Positions 13,734-14,999 of a stretch of 14,999 bases of DNA are shown one piece after another. The notes under the pieces are model-generated. The model worked only from the letters and a program-made list of their open reading frames with translations, ran no database searches and was not told the origin of the DNA. The stretch is from SZUA-186 sp041552135 (lineage in GTDB: Bacteria; Pseudomonadota; Gammaproteobacteria; UBA9214). Numbering within the stretch: the stretch's first letter is position 1; each line of letters starts with the position of its first letter. The stretch covers positions 1-14,999 of the forward strand of contig JBFELL010000061.1 of NCBI GenBank assembly GCA_041552135.1, given 5' to 3'. Made by a program: the position numbers and the translations under genes.

Positions 13734-13923
13734 CGCCTCACAGCGACCGGGCCTTCCCGGCACCACATGATCATGAGTGCGCTATCCATGCCGCACGCAG
13801 TGCCCGGTGTGCAGACCAGACAACCAGCCGCAACGGTGCGAAACTGCACCGTACCCTATTGACAATATTATCCCTGCCGTTGTTCCCCCCAGCCCGCCGG
13901 AACGGTTGCAAATGCGGAGATTT

Positions 13924-13998
13924 CCAAAGGGGACAGATTTATTTTCCAAAGGGGACAGATTTATTTGGCATATTGCCAAATAAATCTGTCCCCTTTGG
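13924..13998. repeat. Repeat cluster with perfect 25-bp inverted repeat
   Basis: Copy A (13924-13945) and copy B (13946-13970) are head-to-tail units of CCAAAGGGGACAGATTTATT. Copy B is followed after a 3-base TAT spacer by its exact reverse complement (13974-13998), giving 25-bp perfect arms (13946-13970/13974-13998). The same core occurs twice at 5702-5766. The palindrome ends 16 bases before the stop codon of the RNase Z-like gene. As a long hairpin between two minus-strand genes it may block transcription or protect 3' ends. Confidence 0.85.
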
Positions 13999-14013
13999 GG
14001 TGACTGTCCCCTG

Positions 14014-14999
14014 TCAGGTATCGCCCTTGCTGATGCCCGCGGGGATCATGACTGCCCTGCAGGCGGCGGCGACCTCGGCATACACGGGCGCGGGATCCTT
14101 TTCGTAGCGGCGCGAGAAGTGGAACGGCACCAGCCGGGCGACGCCGGCGGCCTCGGCGATTTCGCCACAGGCACGGGTGGTGAGGTGGGCGGTGCGCGCG
14201 GCCTGCCCGGCATCGGCCTCCAGGAAGGTCGCCTCGCAGAACAGGGTGTGAGCGCCGTGTGCCAGGGCGACCAACCGTTCGCGATTCTCCGCGGTGTCGG
14301 CAAAGTCGGTGGCATAGGCCAGCTTCTTGCCGGGGCTGACCAGCACCAGCTCATCCGCCAGCGCCTGCACACTGGCGTGCGACCCGTTGGGCAGCTCGAC
14401 GGGGGTGTCTCGTTCACCGGCCAGCAAGCAGTGCTTCAGCTCACCCAGCCACGGCCCCGGCATGAGGCCGCGCGCCCGCAGGCGGTCCTTGCGGATGTTG
14501 AGGGTCTGCGCGGGCTCGAGTGCATAGGCCAGCACGGGGGAGACATGCGCGAGAGTGGCGGCGCGCACCTGAAAGCCCGCCTCGGTGAGCACCACCCCGT
14601 CGGTCGCCTCGCGCTCCTCCAGCAACCTGCCGCCAGGGCGCCCGGCCTGCAACGCGTAGCGCCGCAGGCGTGTCGGGTGCAGCTCGCTGACCTCGAAGCG
14701 CGGACCGTCATCGCCGACGCGGTCCCAGAGGATGCCGCGCACCAGGCCGTCGATGTTCGCGGCCAGGCCGGGCGGGCCGTACAGGCTGCACGGCGTGGTC
14801 TCGCCGATGCGCGAGCGCAGCAGCGAGAGGAAGCCTGCGATATGGTCGACGTGCGCATGGCTGATGAACACGTCGCTGACCTGGTGGGCCACGCGCGCCG
14901 GCAGGCGAGTCCCCTCGCCGAGATCGAACAGCAGACTGCGGCGCCGGTGGCGCAGGCGCGCGTGCAGCAGCGGATCACCGAACACGCCGTTGACCAGGC
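14014..14999 (-). CDS. RNase Z-like MBL-fold metallohydrolase (start outside window)
   Basis: The gene runs off the right edge; 327 residues are visible and the frame is open at the edge (LVNGVFGDPLLHARLRHRRR...). The metallo-beta-lactamase motif HAHVDHIAG (codons at 14859-14842) carries the H-x-H-x-D-H zinc site, preceded by SLLFDLGEGT. Later blocks LAYATDFADT and PFHFSRRYEKDP are typical of the RNase Z/ElaC branch, supplying the third-motif aspartate and the last histidine. RNase Z enzymes trim tRNA 3' ends or act as phosphodiesterases. Standard RNase Z has HxHGDH where this protein has HAHVDH, so it is a divergent member and its RNA role is unproven. The stop at 14014 lies next to the 25-bp inverted repeat. 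The true start and any additional domain are not visible. Confidence 0.8.
   Translation of the reverse strand, partial: LVNGVFGDPLLHARLRHRRRSLLFDLGEGTRLPARVAHQVSDVFISHAHVDHIAGFLSLLRSRIGETTPCSLYGPPGLAANIDGLVRGILWDRVGDDGPRFEVSELHPTRLRRYALQAGRPGGRLLEEREATDGVVLTEAGFQVRAATLAHVSPVLAYALEPAQTLNIRKDRLRARGLMPGPWLGELKHCLLAGERDTPVELPNGSHASVQALADELVLVSPGKKLAYATDFADTAENRERLVALAHGAHTLFCEATFLEADAGQAARTAHLTTRACGEIAEAAGVARLVPFHFSRRYEKDPAPVYAEVAAACRAVMIPAGISKGDT

Larger units (their letters stand above)
13612..14013. other. Repeat-filled intergenic region
   Basis: The 402 bases between the regulator start and the end of the RNase Z-like gene contain no convincing gene. The part next to the regulator (13612-13705) should hold its promoter, but I see no strong sigma-70 pair. 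TGAAGCCGCGCC at 13615-13626, four bases before the start codon, equals one half of the REP-like core. The rest carries a degenerate and three good copies of the AAAGGGGACAGATTTATTT repeat. Confidence 0.5.

Noticed and set aside
13946..13998. Intrinsic terminator for the RNase Z-like gene
   Set aside because: The hairpin is strong but belongs to a dispersed repeat family and has no T-run after the stem on the minus strand; kept as a repeat.
13535..14107. 190-codon plus-strand open frame across the repeat region
   Set aside because: It runs through the regulator start, the repeats and the RNase Z-like gene end in antisense, with no domain or ribosome site.

Overview
The window is GC-rich chromosomal DNA. 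Its gene types (PlsC/CdsA lipid enzymes, an OmpR-family two-component pair, a soluble-lytic-transglycosylase-like protein, an RNase Z-like MBL protein) and its many REP-like intergenic palindromes suggest a gammaproteobacterium. I cannot place it more precisely from sequence alone. No rRNA, tRNA, CRISPR array, phage gene or transposase gene is visible.

Layout. Positions 1-168 hold the C-terminal end of a PAP2-type phosphatase. An AT-richer gene for an exported HExxH metalloprotease-like protein follows on the minus strand (320-931). Next comes a tight plus-strand operon (1217-5433, remnant to 5688). It encodes a divergent CDP-diglyceride synthase (CdsA-like), a fusion of a PlsC acyltransferase with a thymidylate-kinase-like P-loop domain, a divergent diacylglycerol-kinase-family protein, and an exported M14/DUF2817-like hydrolase split by an in-frame TAG. 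All junctions overlap or are 2 bases apart. The first three genes centre on phosphatidic acid: making it from lysophosphatidate, making it from diacylglycerol, and activating it with CTP. The locus therefore looks like an accessory phospholipid or lipid-conjugate pathway. This is the most interesting unit in the window.

A large minus-strand gene (5804-8443) encodes an 879-residue membrane-anchored protein that I do not recognise; its C-terminal half is an internal duplication. A 426-base gene-free stretch packed with unrelated perfect palindromes separates it from a plus-strand gene (8870-10642). That gene encodes a coiled-coil / transmembrane / peptidoglycan-binding / lytic transglycosylase protein with a 39-residue tandem repeat. 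On the minus strand follow a small secreted protein with an EF-hand-like loop (10978-11331), a sensor histidine kinase (11405-12886) and its OmpR/PhoB-type response regulator (12886-13611). The regulator-kinase pair is translationally coupled, and the small protein lies just downstream. The window ends in an RNase Z-like MBL-fold protein (14014 to beyond 14999, minus).

Repeats. Two dispersed families occur. One is a REP-like hairpin with core CGCGGCTGAAGCCGCG (three copies, one overlapping the end of the 879-residue gene). The other is AAAGGGGACAGATTTATTT (direct pairs near 5.7 kb and 13.9 kb, the latter including a perfect 25-bp inverted repeat).
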